64,000 bases of DNA from DATGYC01 sp035298385. GTDB lineage: Bacteria > Bacillota > Sulfobacillia > Symbiobacteriales > Symbiobacteriaceae. How positions within the stretch are numbered: the first letter of the stretch is position 1; every line of letters starts with the position of its first letter. The stretch lies in assembly GCA_035298385.1 (NCBI GenBank), contig DATGYC010000244.1, positions 1 to 64,000 on the forward strand, written 5' to 3'. The notes under the pieces are model-generated. The model was not told the origin of the DNA and ran no database searches. It saw nothing but the letters and a program-made list of their open reading frames with translations. This document shows positions 21,935-30,622 of this stretch, piece by piece. A program made the translations under genes and the position numbers.

Positions 21935-22606
21935 CTATTCCAGCGGGCGCTCAACCCCCGGGTCCCCATTGCGGTGATCCAGGTAGCGCTCCAGCTTGCG
22001 CTTGACGCGCTGCAGGGCGTTATCGATCGACTTGACATGGCGGTCCAGTTCGACAGCGATCTCCTGGTAGGACTTGCCGTCCAGGTAGCTCATCAGAACC
22101 TTCCACTCCAGGTCGCTCAGGATCTCACCCATCTTACCCTCAATGTCACCGAACTCTTCGCGGCTGATGATCAGCTCCTCCGGATCCGTCACCTTGGAGC
22201 CAGAGATGACATCCAGCAGGGTGCGGTCGGAGTCGTCGTCATAGATCGGCTTGTTCAGAGAGATGTACGAGTTGAGCGGAATATGCTTCTGACGGGTGGC
22301 CGTCTTGATCGCGGTGATGATCTGCCGGGTGATGCAGAGCTCGGCAAATGCCCGGAAGGAGCTCAGCTTGTCAGAACGGAAGTCGCGGATCGCCTTGTAG
22401 AGGCCGATCATGCCTTCCTGAGTGATATCATCCCGGTCTGCACCAATCAGGAAGTAGGAGCGCGCCTTCGCCCGGACGAAGTTACGGTACTTATTGATGA
22501 GATACTCCAGAGCAGCGTCCGAGCCTTCTCGGGCGAATTCGACAATGTCCTCATCCGACATCTGGTCGTAGTCGTGGAAGACATCGCGCTGCGGCGTTGC
22601 CGACAT
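21935..22606 (-). CDS. sigH: RNA polymerase sigma factor SigH (early sporulation)
   Basis: The 223-residue sigma-70 family protein has region 2 (DDITQEGMIGLYKAIRDF and the following SSFRAFAELCITRQIITAIK, the -10 recognition part) and region 4 (LSDLEWKVLMSYLDGKSYQE, a C-terminal HTH). The segment HIPLNSYISLNKPIYDDDSD is typical of SigH. In Bacillus SigH drives genes for the transition to stationary phase and sporulation. Its place downstream of rlmB and upstream of the rpmG/secE region is conserved in Firmicutes. Two promoter candidates and a hairpin leader precede it. Confidence 0.95.
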   Translation of the reverse strand: MSATPQRDVFHDYDQMSDEDIVEFAREGSDAALEYLINKYRNFVRAKARSYFLIGADRDDITQEGMIGLYKAIRDFRSDKLSSFRAFAELCITRQIITAIKTATRQKHIPLNSYISLNKPIYDDDSDRTLLDVISGSKVTDPEELIISREEFGDIEGKMGEILSDLEWKVLMSYLDGKSYQEIAVELDRHVKSIDNALQRVKRKLERYLDHRNGDPGVERPLE

Positions 22607-22720
22607 CGTAGCGGCCCCCCTCCTTTTCCGAACTGCGACTGAGAAGATGGTGGCCTCAGGGAGAGCGCAATCCCTGCAATCCGGCTATAAAGGGCAGTAG
22701 AGCGGTCCACGGATGTGGCA

Positions 22721-22766
22721 GGCAACCTCCTGCGGAGCTAACATTGCGCAGTCCTCGGAGGTTGCC
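22721..22766 (-). promoter_or_regulatory. Hairpin in the sigH leader
   Basis: GGCAACCTCC (22721-22730) pairs perfectly with GGAGGTTGCC (22757-22766), and an inner CTGCG/CGCAG stem stacks on it. A possible 19-codon leader peptide (22685-22744, minus) begins inside the loop. No U-run follows, so it is not a simple terminator. Confidence 0.55.
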
Positions 22767-22801
22767 CACCAGTCAACATAACTGCGGCGTTCCCTATCCG
22801 G

Positions 22802-22831
22802 ATTATACCTGCTGAAAAGAGCGACCGTCAA
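22802..22831 (-). promoter_or_regulatory. sigH promoter, proximal
   Basis: TTGACG (22826-22831) and TATAAT (22802-22807) are spaced by 18 bp on the minus strand, about 200 bp upstream of sigH. Confidence 0.8.
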
Positions 22832-22954
22832 GGAGGACCAGCCTTCCGGACCCCTATTTCCGCATCTTTTTTCGGGTAGCTTGCAGGGGTTCGTAGATCC
22901 ATGTCGAAGAGTAATCAGGATAGATGTTCGGCACTAGGAAGACAGGGTCTGGTC

Positions 22955-22963
22955 ATTATACCA
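22955..22963 (-). promoter_or_regulatory. Possible distal extended -10 promoter of sigH
   Basis: TGGTATAAT on the minus strand gives a perfect -10 (22955-22960) with the TGn extension and no good -35. It lies just past the rlmB terminator. Confidence 0.5.
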
Positions 22964-22988
22964 CAGGACTCTATCTGGTTGGACGTAC

Positions 22989-23023
22989 AAAAACCTCCCA
23001 TCGCTTTGCGGTGGGAGGTTTTT
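22989..23023. terminator. Terminator of rlmB
   Basis: AAAACCTCCCA and TGGGAGGTTTT flank an 11-nt loop, with A and T runs on both sides. It lies 10 bp after the rlmB stop and could work in either direction. Confidence 0.9.
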
Positions 23024-23033
23024 CGCGTATAGC

Positions 23034-23777
23034 TTAGCGGGCGCCTACATCGCGCTGACGGCGGATCTCATAGAGAAGGATTGCGCCGGCGACGGCGGCG
23101 TTGAGCGAAGTGACTTGCCCCAGCATCGGTAGCCGGACCATGAAGTCGCACTTCTCCGCGACCAAGCGACCGATCCCCTTCCCCTCACTGCCGATGACGA
23201 CGGCGAGCGGGCCGGTCAGGCGGGCCTGGTAATAGAGTTCCTTGGCATCCTGGTGGGTTCCAGCCACCCAGAAGCCCTGCTCCTTCAGTTCGTCAATCGT
23301 CCGGGCGGTGTTCGTCACCCGGGCGACCGGGACGTACTCGACCGCCCCGGCGGAGACCTTGGCGACCGTCTCAGTCAGGCCGACCGCCCGCCGTTCGGGG
23401 ATGATCACCCCGTGGGCGCCCACGGCATTCGCCGTGCGGAGCAGGGAGCCCAGGTTCTGCGGATCCTCGATCCCATCCAGGATCAGGAGTAGCGGGTCTT
23501 CCCCCTTCGCCTTCGCCTGTGCCAGGATCTCCTCTACCTCATAGTACCGGTGGGCGGCGACCAGGGCGATTACACCCTGGTGGGCTCGCCCCTCTGCTAG
23601 GGCATCCAGGCGGCTCCGGTCCTGCTCCTGGATGATGATCCCCGCCTCCTTGGCCAGGGCGATGATCTGGCGGATCGAGCCCTCCTGGCTCCCCTTGGCG
23701 ACCAGAAGCTTATTGATCGACCGGCCGGCGCGCAGCGCCTCTAAGACCGGATTCCTTCCTTCCAACTGTCCAGACAC
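23034..23777 (-). CDS. rlmB: 23S rRNA (guanosine-2'-O)-methyltransferase RlmB-like (SpoU family)
   Basis: SPOUT-class methyltransferases fold into a trefoil knot and 2'-O-methylate ribose; RlmB acts on a 23S rRNA guanosine. The 247-residue protein has an N-terminal substrate-binding domain (LEGRNPVLEALRAG) and the three SpoU motifs DPQNLGSLLRTA, GSEGKGIGRLV and MLGQVTSLNAAVAGAILLYE. Start is GTG 23777 after AAGGAG. It starts 12 bp after the ThyX-like gene, in the conserved cysS-mrnC-thyX-rlmB-sigH order. The exact modified base is inferred from the family. Confidence 0.92.
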   Translation of the reverse strand: MSGQLEGRNPVLEALRAGRSINKLLVAKGSQEGSIRQIIALAKEAGIIIQEQDRSRLDALAEGRAHQGVIALVAAHRYYEVEEILAQAKAKGEDPLLLILDGIEDPQNLGSLLRTANAVGAHGVIIPERRAVGLTETVAKVSAGAVEYVPVARVTNTARTIDELKEQGFWVAGTHQDAKELYYQARLTGPLAVVIGSEGKGIGRLVAEKCDFMVRLPMLGQVTSLNAAVAGAILLYEIRRQRDVGAR

Positions 23778-23789
23778 GGGTCCAACTCC

Positions 23790-25277
23790 TTACATCCGCT
23801 TGAGCGGGTCATCAATATCGGGATTCGTGGGCTCCAGGTAGGCAGCGAAGCTCGGGTACAGGGCGGCGAGTGCCTCGTACATCTGGTAGGCGACGCGCCG
23901 GTAGGAGAAATGGCCGCCCTCCTTAGTGCGAAGGCGGATCATGTAGGCGGCCTGGGAGAGGTCCATCCGGAAGAGGGTCCGGCAACGGAAGCCCAGCGGC
24001 AGGAGATAGTGGGCCTGTACCGGGTCCCAATGGGCCAACTCCTCGACGTACCGCGCAGCCTTTGCCATATCCGCCTCGTAGCGGGCTTCGGCGTCCGTTC
24101 CCACCATTGGCTCAGGGATGGCGGCGCCATGCCGGGTCGTCCAGGCCTGGCGAATCTGGACCGAGCGGCGGTGGCGGTGGAAGTCCCGGTACCCGCCGAT
24201 ATCCATCAGGATATCAAAGGCGAGCGGGGCGCCCTGGAACTCCCGCAGCCATTCGTCATGCGCCCCCCGCTTCTGCAGAGCGGCCTCAAGCACGTCCTTC
24301 TTCTCCCCAGCTGACAGGCCAGCCACCCGCTCCCGAATCTGGCCGTAGCTTAGATCCGAGACCCGGTAGAGCAGGGACGCGACCGCCGCATCAAACGGGT
24401 CCTCGTTGACGTGGAGCGTGACGGGCTGATCGTTCGTCGGCTCCAGCGCCGGGAGGAGTTCCCGAGCGATCGCTGCCAGGTCCGTCCAGACGGTCTGCTG
24501 GTAGGGTGAAGCGTCTGCATACTTGACCAGGGTCGGGGCGACCGGGTAGGGCGCCAGATGTTCCCGGAAGGGCCGCTGCAGGGCGTCCGGAAGGGCGCCG
24601 ATCAGCGGCTCCAACTGATGGGCTGCGAAGTCGAAAGGTGCGGCCTCGGTCGCCGCCTCTTTGAGGTCGGCGCCCAGGGCTTGGATCTCCGGCAGCGGAT
24701 CGGCCTGCATCCGGGCGATCTGCCGCTCTAGGGTCCGGGCAGAGGTAATCTGCCCCACGGACGTATTTACACCCAGGAAGAGGTAGTAGCGGGCGATGTC
24801 AAAGGCCCGGGCCCGGATGGAGTTGGCGTAGGCGACCTCGGCCATACCGTCCGGACGGGGGTACTGGGCCTCCAGCCGCCCGATCCACTCCTGGGTCGTC
24901 TGCTCGTAGCGGTCCATGAGCCATTGGGCGCCGTCAGCATATCCGCAGGGGGCGCCCGCCGGTCCGTAGTAGCCGGTCTGCTTGAACGGCTGGTACCGAG
25001 TCGAACGCTCCTGACCATCCCACAGTTGCTCATCCACCAGGCTGATCGCGGCCCAGAGGGAGATGCCCTCGACGCCGAAGGAGAGATGGGCCATGTCTGC
25101 GATGGAGGCGTGGCCGTACTTGAAGTACATCGTGTTCAGGAACTTGCGAGTCCGATCCGCGGTCAGCTCCTGAATCGACTCCTGAAGCGACTGGCTGGAC
25201 CGGCTGTACTTGGCCATAGCGTAGGCCTGCCACTCCGGCGGGACCCCAGTAACAGCGTAGACACGACGCCTTTGCAT
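23790..25277 (-). CDS. thyX: Double-domain ThyX-like protein (FAD-dependent thymidylate synthase family)
   Basis: ThyX makes dTMP from dUMP with FAD and methylene-tetrahydrofolate. This 495-residue protein (ATG 25277 after AAGGAGG) is about twice the usual size and contains two ThyX-like halves. The first (residues about 1-250) keeps GHASIADMAHLSFGVEGIS and QERSTRY (89-95) but has no RHR. The second (about 285-495) has HRHRRSVQIRQ (RHRRS at 368-372) and the C-terminal helix region. The split of the RHRxxS...SxR signature between halves suggests a duplicated protein with complementary decay. It replaces the single-domain ThyX often found beside mrnC and rlmB. Whether it still makes dTMP is uncertain. 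Confidence 0.85.
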   Translation of the reverse strand: MQRRRVYAVTGVPPEWQAYAMAKYSRSSQSLQESIQELTADRTRKFLNTMYFKYGHASIADMAHLSFGVEGISLWAAISLVDEQLWDGQERSTRYQPFKQTGYYGPAGAPCGYADGAQWLMDRYEQTTQEWIGRLEAQYPRPDGMAEVAYANSIRARAFDIARYYLFLGVNTSVGQITSARTLERQIARMQADPLPEIQALGADLKEAATEAAPFDFAAHQLEPLIGALPDALQRPFREHLAPYPVAPTLVKYADASPYQQTVWTDLAAIARELLPALEPTNDQPVTLHVNEDPFDAAVASLLYRVSDLSYGQIRERVAGLSAGEKKDVLEAALQKRGAHDEWLREFQGAPLAFDILMDIGGYRDFHRHRRSVQIRQAWTTRHGAAIPEPMVGTDAEARYEADMAKAARYVEELAHWDPVQAHYLLPLGFRCRTLFRMDLSQAAYMIRLRTKEGGHFSYRRVAYQMYEALAALYPSFAAYLEPTNPDIDDPLKRM

Positions 25278-25354
25278 CAAACCTGCCTCCTTCGCTTCCC
25301 CAACACTTCGACGAAGGGGCGCCCCCACCCTGCCCATCTAGCACGTTAACCGGC

Positions 25355-25382
25355 AGGGGCCGCCCGACTGCTCGGGCGGCCC
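25355..25382. repeat. GC-rich hairpin between mrnC and thyX
   Basis: AGGGGCCGCCCGA and TCGGGCGGCCCT pair around CTGC. No U-run follows, so it may be a weak terminator or an mRNA-stabilising structure. Confidence 0.5.
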
Positions 25383-25392
25383 TACCCCATCC

Positions 25393-25797
25393 CTAAACCC
25401 CCGGACTGCGTTCCAACAGGTGAACCGCCTCCGCCAGCAAGGCGCCCAGCCGCTGGTGGTGACCTGCAAGGTGCAGGTACCCCACCAACGCCTCAAAGGC
25501 CGTCGCCATCGCATACTCCGCCGGATCGATCCGCCGTGGATTCTGCCCCTTGGCGTTCCGGCCTCGGCGGACGACCTCCTGCTCCAGCTCGCTCAGACCA
25601 GGCAGGAACTCACGCAGGATCGCCGCCTGGGCGCCCGCGCGCACGTAGCTGACCGCGGCCTCATGCAGGCCCTTTACCCGGATCTTGCCGCTGACCAGCA
25701 GGTGCTGCCGGACGTAGAGTTCGTAGACCGCATCCCCAACGTAGGCAAGCGTTAGAGGCGGGAGGAGTTCCGGCCGCTCGATTACTTCCGCTTCCAT
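25393..25797 (-). CDS. mrnC: Mini-ribonuclease III
   Basis: Mini-RNase III is a dimeric RNase III catalytic domain without the dsRNA-binding domain; in Bacillus it matures 23S rRNA. The 134-residue product has LAYVGDAVYELYVRQHLL with the catalytic acidic residues, RRGRNAKGQ, and the second catalytic helix YAMATAFEALVGYLHLAG. It overlaps the end of cysS by 16 bp, so the two are translationally coupled, as is usual in Firmicutes. Confidence 0.95.
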   Translation of the reverse strand: MEAEVIERPELLPPLTLAYVGDAVYELYVRQHLLVSGKIRVKGLHEAAVSYVRAGAQAAILREFLPGLSELEQEVVRRGRNAKGQNPRRIDPAEYAMATAFEALVGYLHLAGHHQRLGALLAEAVHLLERSPGV

Positions 25798-27194
25798 CGC
25801 ACACCCTGCGGGGTATCCTCCAGGATGATCCCCAAGCCGGCCAGTTGGTCGCGGACCCGATCAGACTCCGCCCAGTTCTTGGCCTTGCGGGCCGCCTGGC
25901 GGGCATCAACCAGCGCCTGGATCTCCGTCTCCAGGTCAACCTCTGCAGCCCGATCCAGAATGCCCAGGACACCACCCAACTCAACCAGGAGGGCCGCTGC
26001 GGCCTCTACCAGCGTCTTGGAGGCGCCCGGGCCAACCTTCGTGTTGATCTCCTTCGCCAGGTCGAAGAGGACCGCCGTGCCAAGGGCCGTATTGAAATCG
26101 TCGTCCATCGCCTCGATGAACCGGTTGCGATACCCAGTCAGATCGGCCAGGACAGCCTCCTCTTCCGTAGCCAGTTCCACGATCGAGGCGGTCTTGGCGA
26201 GGTGTGCGAGATTCGCCTTGGCGTTGTAGAGACGCTCTAGCGCGGCCTTCGTCCCCTCGACCAGATCGCGCCTGAAGTCGAGCTGCGTCCGGTAGTGAGC
26301 CGAGATTAGATAGAGGCGGACGACCTCCCCATCGAACTGCTGGGTGATATCGTTGACGGTGAAGAAGTTGCCCAGTGACTTGGACATCTTCTCACCCTCG
26401 ATATTCAGGAAGCCGTTGTGAACCCAGTAGTTGGCGAAGGGATGGCCGGTGCAAGCCTCCGACTGGGCGATCTCATTCTCGTGGTGCGGGAAGGTCAGGT
26501 CCTCGCCGCCCGAGTGGATATCGATGGTGTCGCCCAAGTACTTGCGGGCCATGGCTGAGCACTCGATATGCCAACCAGGGCGCCCGGCGCCCCAGGGCGC
26601 CTCCCAAGCCGGCTCGCCGGGCTTCTGCCCCTTCCAGAGGGCGAAGTCGAACGGGTGCTCCTTCCGGTCGTCCGGATCCACGCGCTCGGAGGCGCCGGCG
26701 ATCAGATCGTCCAGGTTCTTGTGGGAGAGCTTGCCGTAGTCCGCCTTCTTGGCGACCCGGAAGTAGACGTCGCCACCCTCAACGGCGTAGGCGTAGCCCT
26801 TCTCGATCAACTCCTGAATCATAGCGACCTGCTCTTCGATTAGCTCGGTCGCCCGCGGATGGACATCCGCCTTGCGGATCTTCAGCTTGGCTGCCTGGTC
26901 AAAGTAGATAGCGATCATCTCATCGGCCAGTTGCTTGACCGTGATCCCGCGGTCGTTCGCCCGCTTGATCATCCGGTCATCAATGTCCGTGAAGTTCTGC
27001 ACAAACGTCACCTGGTAGCCGCGGTACTCGAGGTACCGACGGATGGTGTCCGCCACGACAAAGTTGCGCCCATTGCCAATGTGGAAGTAGTCATAGACGG
27101 TCGGGCCGCAATTGTAGTAGCGGACCTTCCCTTCCTCAATCGGCACGAACGCTTCCTTCTGCTTGGTAAGGTCATTAAAGATCCGAATGGACAC
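25782..27194 (-). CDS. cysS: Cysteinyl-tRNA synthetase
   Basis: CysS charges tRNA-Cys. The 470-residue class I synthetase shows the HIGH motif as HIGN (residues 38-41), zinc ligands from C29, the HIEC and HHENE segments, and KMSKS in [11 protein letters not shown]. The C-terminal DALR-like anticodon-binding part includes [20 protein letters not shown]. The GTG start at 27194 follows CAGGAGGG and overlaps the 3' end of cysE by 20 bp. It sits in the T-box-controlled cysE-cysS-mrnC unit, so its expression should rise when uncharged tRNA-Cys accumulates. Confidence 0.98.
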   Translation of the reverse strand: MSIRIFNDLTKQKEAFVPIEEGKVRYYNCGPTVYDYFHIGNGRNFVVADTIRRYLEYRGYQVTFVQNFTDIDDRMIKRANDRGITVKQLADEMIAIYFDQAAKLKIRKADVHPRATELIEEQVAMIQELIEKGYAYAVEGGDVYFRVAKKADYGKLSHKNLDDLIAGASERVDPDDRKEHPFDFALWKGQKPGEPAWEAPWGAGRPGWHIECSAMARKYLGDTIDIHSGGEDLTFPHHENEIAQSEACTGHPFANYWVHNGFLNIEGEKMSKSLGNFFTVNDITQQFDGEVVRLYLISAHYRTQLDFRRDLVEGTKAALERLYNAKANLAHLAKTASIVELATEEEAVLADLTGYRNRFIEAMDDDFNTALGTAVLFDLAKEINTKVGPGASKTLVEAAAALLVELGGVLGILDRAAEVDLETEIQALVDARQAARKAKNWAESDRVRDQLAGLGIILEDTPQGVRWKRK

Positions 27195-27867
27195 GTGATT
27201 TGCCCTCCTGAAGTAGCTGACGTAGCATATGGTTCTCGTTCTCCAGCGACTCTACCCGATTCCCCAGTCGCTGAAGCTCGGACTGGAGCCCCTCCAAGGC
27301 GTTGGCGATCGGGTCTGGCATGTGCACGTGGTCGAGCGGATCGACCTTGCGGCCAGCCTGCCTTACAATGCGGCCAGGGTTGCCCACCACGGTACAGTCG
27401 GGCGGAATCTGCCGCAGAACGACCGCACCGGCGCCAATCCGACTGTTCTCGCCCACTGAAAAGGAGCCAAGGACGCGGGCGCCATTGCCCACGACGACGT
27501 TGTCGCCCAGGGTAGGATGGCGCTTCCCCTTCTCATGTCCCGTACCGCCCAGGGTGACCCCCTGATAGATCGTCACATTGTTGCCGATCTCGGTCGTCTC
27601 ACCGATCACAACACCCGAGCCATGGTCGATGAAGAAGCCCTCCCCGATCGTCGCACCCGGGTGGATCTCAATCTGGGTGAAGAAGCGGGCGACTTGAGAG
27701 AGGACGCGAGCCAGCAGCTTCCAGTTCTTAACCCAGAGCCAGTGGGCAACCCGGTGGACCAGGATCGCCTTGAGGCCCGGGTAACAGAGGAGCACCTCAA
27801 GCCATGTGCGGGCCGCCGGGTCGCGCTCGAAAACGACTTCAATCTCACGCTTCAGGCGCTTCAACAT
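27175..27867 (-). CDS. cysE: Serine O-acetyltransferase
   Basis: CysE makes O-acetylserine, the carbon skeleton for cysteine. The 230-residue product starts at ATG 27867 after TTGGGGGGAG. The left-handed beta-helix hexapeptide repeats are visible ([40 protein letters not shown]), with the catalytic [20 protein letters not shown] segment. The C-terminal 35 residues form a coiled coil ([20 protein letters not shown]) beyond the usual short tail. It is the first gene behind the cysteine T-box. Confidence 0.97.
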   Translation of the reverse strand: MLKRLKREIEVVFERDPAARTWLEVLLCYPGLKAILVHRVAHWLWVKNWKLLARVLSQVARFFTQIEIHPGATIGEGFFIDHGSGVVIGETTEIGNNVTIYQGVTLGGTGHEKGKRHPTLGDNVVVGNGARVLGSFSVGENSRIGAGAVVLRQIPPDCTVVGNPGRIVRQAGRKVDPLDHVHMPDPIANALEGLQSELQRLGNRVESLENENHMLRQLLQEGKSRVHSDL

Positions 27868-27891
27868 CTGTGCTCCCCCCAATCTGCAAAA

Positions 27892-28133
27892 TAAAAAAGC
27901 CGCCCCTGACATCTGGTCAGAGGCGGCGAAGCCGCGGTCCCACTCTGCTTAGACGACGTCATACAGACGTCATCTCTCATAACCCGGTAACGGGGGTGAA
28001 CCGTAAACGCCTAGCGGCCGAGGGCCGTTCGGGCTTAAGCTCCCGGGTGCAACTTCCCTGTCTGGCTCCGGTTCCCGCTTGCAGCCAGGGCGGGAACTCT
28101 CTGGGCGGTCAGATGACAGGTACTTCTCCCGAT
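27892..28133 (-). promoter_or_regulatory. T-box riboswitch, cysteine specific, upstream of cysE-cysS
   Basis: The conserved T-box reads AGAGTGGGACCGCGG on the minus strand (27932-27946). The terminator stem GCCGCCTCTGAC/GTCAGGGGCGGC (27899-27910 with 27916-27927) is followed by TTTTTTATTTT. In Stem I, CCTGTC pairs with GACAGG and CGGG with CCCG, leaving a specifier loop GAAGTTGCA whose TGC (28049-28051) is a cysteine codon. Binding of uncharged tRNA-Cys would stabilise the antiterminator and switch on cysteine synthesis and charging. Confidence 0.95.
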
Positions 28134-28158
28134 CATAGCCTTGCCAATCTTACACCAG

Positions 28159-28188
28159 ATTATATGGTGCGACCGTCAAAAGTGTCAA
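28159..28188 (-). promoter_or_regulatory. Promoter of the cysE T-box transcript
   Basis: TTGACA (28183-28188) and TATAAT (28159-28164) are spaced by 18 bp on the minus strand. The -35 overlaps the ispF stop codon. Confidence 0.88.
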
Positions 28189-28664
28189 GAAATGGCGGGC
28201 TCCAACAGGGCGACGGCGTGGGCTGCCATCCCTTCTTCCCTGCCAACGAAACCGAGACCCTCATTGGTCGTGGCCTTGATGCCGATTCGGCGCGGTTCAA
28301 TTCCGAGCGCCTCGCCAAGCTTCGCCCGCATCGCCTCCACGTGGGGATTGATCTTGGGCCGCTCGGCCAGCAATGTCATGTCCACGTTGACCGGGCGCCA
28401 GCCCTCCTCTTTTAGCAGGGCGACGACCTTGGTCAGGAGTTGGACCGAGTCGGCCCCCTTGAAGGCCGGGTCCGAGGGCGGGAAGTAGTAGCCGATGTCC
28501 CGGAGGCCAGCGGCTCCCAGGAGGGCGTCCATCAGGGCGTGGACCAGGACGTCGGCGTCTGAATGGCCATCTAGGCCCATCGTATGGGAAATCGTCACAC
28601 CGCCCAGCACGAGGGGGCGCCCCTCGACCAAGCGATGCACGTCGTAGCCAAGACCAACTCTCAC
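28185..28664 (-). CDS. ispF: 2-C-methyl-D-erythritol 2,4-cyclodiphosphate synthase
   Basis: IspF performs the cyclisation step of the MEP isoprenoid pathway. The 159-residue product has the zinc ligands D8 and H10 (GLGYDVHRL), the [18 protein letters not shown] helix and the C-terminal [20 protein letters not shown] segment. The GTG start overlaps the ispD stop (GTGA), so the two are coupled. It is the usual companion of ispD. Confidence 0.98.
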   Translation of the reverse strand: MRVGLGYDVHRLVEGRPLVLGGVTISHTMGLDGHSDADVLVHALMDALLGAAGLRDIGYYFPPSDPAFKGADSVQLLTKVVALLKEEGWRPVNVDMTLLAERPKINPHVEAMRAKLGEALGIEPRRIGIKATTNEGLGFVGREEGMAAHAVALLEPAIS

Positions 28665-29371
28665 CGGTCTGCCTCCTGTCCTTGGAGAATCGCCTCCGCC
28701 AGGAGCAGATCCTCAGGGGTTGTTAGCTTTAGATTGGTGGGGTTCCCGGGGTAGATGCGGACGGGCGCCCCGGTGCGCTCGACCAGGGAGGCACAGTCCG
28801 TCCCGCGGAACCCCTCTGCCTGGGCCTGCGTAAAGGCAGCCACCAGGGTCTCCACCCAGAAGACCTGTGGGGTCTGAACGGACCAGAGCGACGCCCGATC
28901 CGGCGTTGTCTGAACCAAGCCGTCGGGCCCGGCGACCTTGATCGTGTCCTTGACCGGGACTGCCACCACTTGCGCCGGATGTTCAGCCGCCGCCTGGAGG
29001 AGACCGTGAAGCGTCTCCAGCGACAACAGCGGCCGAGCGGCATCATGCACGCAGATCAGGCGCGGGCGGGAATGGACTGCCTGTAGGCCCGCCCAGACCG
29101 AGTCCTGCCGTTCCGCTCCGCCCTGAACAATCCGGGTCACCTTCGGCAGATGCCCGACAATCTCCGCCGTCGCAGCCACATCACTAGCAGCCAGGACGAT
29201 CTCATCCACGAGCGGTGAGTCACTGAAGAGCCGGACCGTCCGGAGCAGAACGGGCTCACCGAGGAGAGGGAGGAACTGCTTCGCAGTTCCTCCCCCCATC
29301 CGCTTGCCGCTACCAGCAGCCGGGATAATCACAGAGACGGGGATCTGCAAGCCCTTGATCTGAATGCTCAC
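28661..29371 (-). CDS. ispD: 2-C-methyl-D-erythritol 4-phosphate cytidylyltransferase
   Basis: IspD attaches CMP to MEP in isoprenoid synthesis. The 236-residue product has the nucleotide-binding [20 protein letters not shown] loop (residues 17-36), the substrate-binding VHDAARPL and PVKDTIK segments, and the C-terminal [17 protein letters not shown]. Its GTG start overlaps the stop of the PIN/TRAM gene by GTGA. The PIN/TRAM-ispD-ispF order is the common Firmicutes arrangement. Confidence 0.98.
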   Translation of the reverse strand: MSIQIKGLQIPVSVIIPAAGSGKRMGGGTAKQFLPLLGEPVLLRTVRLFSDSPLVDEIVLAASDVAATAEIVGHLPKVTRIVQGGAERQDSVWAGLQAVHSRPRLICVHDAARPLLSLETLHGLLQAAAEHPAQVVAVPVKDTIKVAGPDGLVQTTPDRASLWSVQTPQVFWVETLVAAFTQAQAEGFRGTDCASLVERTGAPVRIYPGNPTNLKLTTPEDLLLAEAILQGQEADR

Positions 29372-30480
29372 GGCGCCACCTTCTCTGTCGCAACCCTGGG
29401 CTTAGCGAAGATCATCCGACCGGCCGCCGTCTGGAGAACGGACGTAACGACCACACCGATCGTCTCGCCAAGGAAGCGCTTGCCACCGTCGACGACGATC
29501 ATGGTACCGTCATCCAGGTAGCCGACCCCCTGGCCGATCTCCTTGCCCTCCTTGATCACCTGTACGGTCATCTCCTCACCAGGCAGGACAGCCGGCTTGA
29601 CGGAGTTGGCTAGCTCGTTGATGTTTAGCACCGGAACACCCTGAAACTCTGCTACCTTGTTCAGGTTGTAATCGTTGGTGACCACCTTGCCGCCCATCCG
29701 CTTGGCGACCTTCAGTAGCTGGGTGTCGACCTCCATACCCTCACTGACCCGCTCTTCGTGGATGCGGACCTCGATCTCTGGATCCTTCTGAATGGCGTTC
29801 AAAATGTCCAGTCCGCGCCGGCCACGGTTGCGCCGAAGCAGGTCTGCCGAATCCGAGATATGGCGAAGCTCATCCAGCACGAAGGAAGGCACAATGATCG
29901 GCCCCTCAAGGAAGCCCGTCTCCAGGATCTCCTTGATCCGCCCGTCAATAATGACGGAGGTGTCTAGTACCTTTGGCGAGCCCTTTGCCCCGAACGATGA
30001 GAGAACATCCTCGCGGGCGCCCCCCTCAACCTTGTTGCCCCGCTGAGCCAACGAGGCAAGCCAATGCGCGGCCTCCTCCCGTTTGAAGGTCGCTACGGCA
30101 AGGCCAAGGTAGCCACTCACCACAGCGGTCAGAATGGAGAGCATCTGGCCGACCACAGGGATCTCGTTCAGCACCAAGCTCACCAATGCGGCAATGAGAA
30201 GGCCTGCGATAAGTCCTACCACACCAAAAATGATATCGATGAATGCAGTCCGGCGCAGGCGACCCTCTGCCCAGGTCACCAACGGATAAATAAAGAAACC
30301 GAGCAACCCACCCAGAGCAGCTCCCACCACTAACACGACCACGGTTAACCAGAGAGAGCGCTCTAAGCCAAGTCCACCAGCCACAAACCGGGTTATGGCT
30401 GCCAGAACAATGGACGTCAGTGAAAGTCCGCCCAGGCTACCTGCCACCGTCAGGATCGCTCGCAAATTACGCCGCAACAT
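29368..30480 (-). CDS. PIN/TRAM-domain membrane protein (YacL-like)
   Basis: The 370-residue protein starts with four hydrophobic segments (about residues 8-130), followed by a PIN nuclease-like domain (VLDTSVIIDGRIKEI with its first aspartate, TNDYNLNKVAEFQGVPVLNI near the end) and a C-terminal TRAM domain (PGEEMTVQVIKEGKEIGQGV onward). This is the architecture of B. subtilis YacL, and PIN/TRAM proteins of this kind lie between carD and ispD in many Firmicutes. It may be a membrane-tethered ribonuclease. GGAGGTGACGCG precedes the ATG. Confidence 0.93.
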   Translation of the reverse strand: MLRRNLRAILTVAGSLGGLSLTSIVLAAITRFVAGGLGLERSLWLTVVVLVVGAALGGLLGFFIYPLVTWAEGRLRRTAFIDIIFGVVGLIAGLLIAALVSLVLNEIPVVGQMLSILTAVVSGYLGLAVATFKREEAAHWLASLAQRGNKVEGGAREDVLSSFGAKGSPKVLDTSVIIDGRIKEILETGFLEGPIIVPSFVLDELRHISDSADLLRRNRGRRGLDILNAIQKDPEIEVRIHEERVSEGMEVDTQLLKVAKRMGGKVVTNDYNLNKVAEFQGVPVLNINELANSVKPAVLPGEEMTVQVIKEGKEIGQGVGYLDDGTMIVVDGGKRFLGETIGVVVTSVLQTAAGRMIFAKPRVATEKVAP

Positions 30481-30594
30481 CGCGTCACCTCCGAAACTCA
30501 GACTTCTTACTAGGATGCGGCACTCTCTTCCGCTACTTCCGTGGATCCCTATCTATTATGACGGTCCAGATGGCGGAAAAGGTTCTAACCGAGA

Positions 30595-30622
30595 CGAAAA
30601 CGGCGCCGGCAAAGCCAGCGCC
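30595..30622 (-). terminator. Terminator of carD
   Basis: GGCGCTGGC/GCCGGCGCC on the minus strand (30614-30622 with 30602-30610, one G-U) is followed by GTTTTCGTCTC, directly after the carD stop. Confidence 0.7.
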
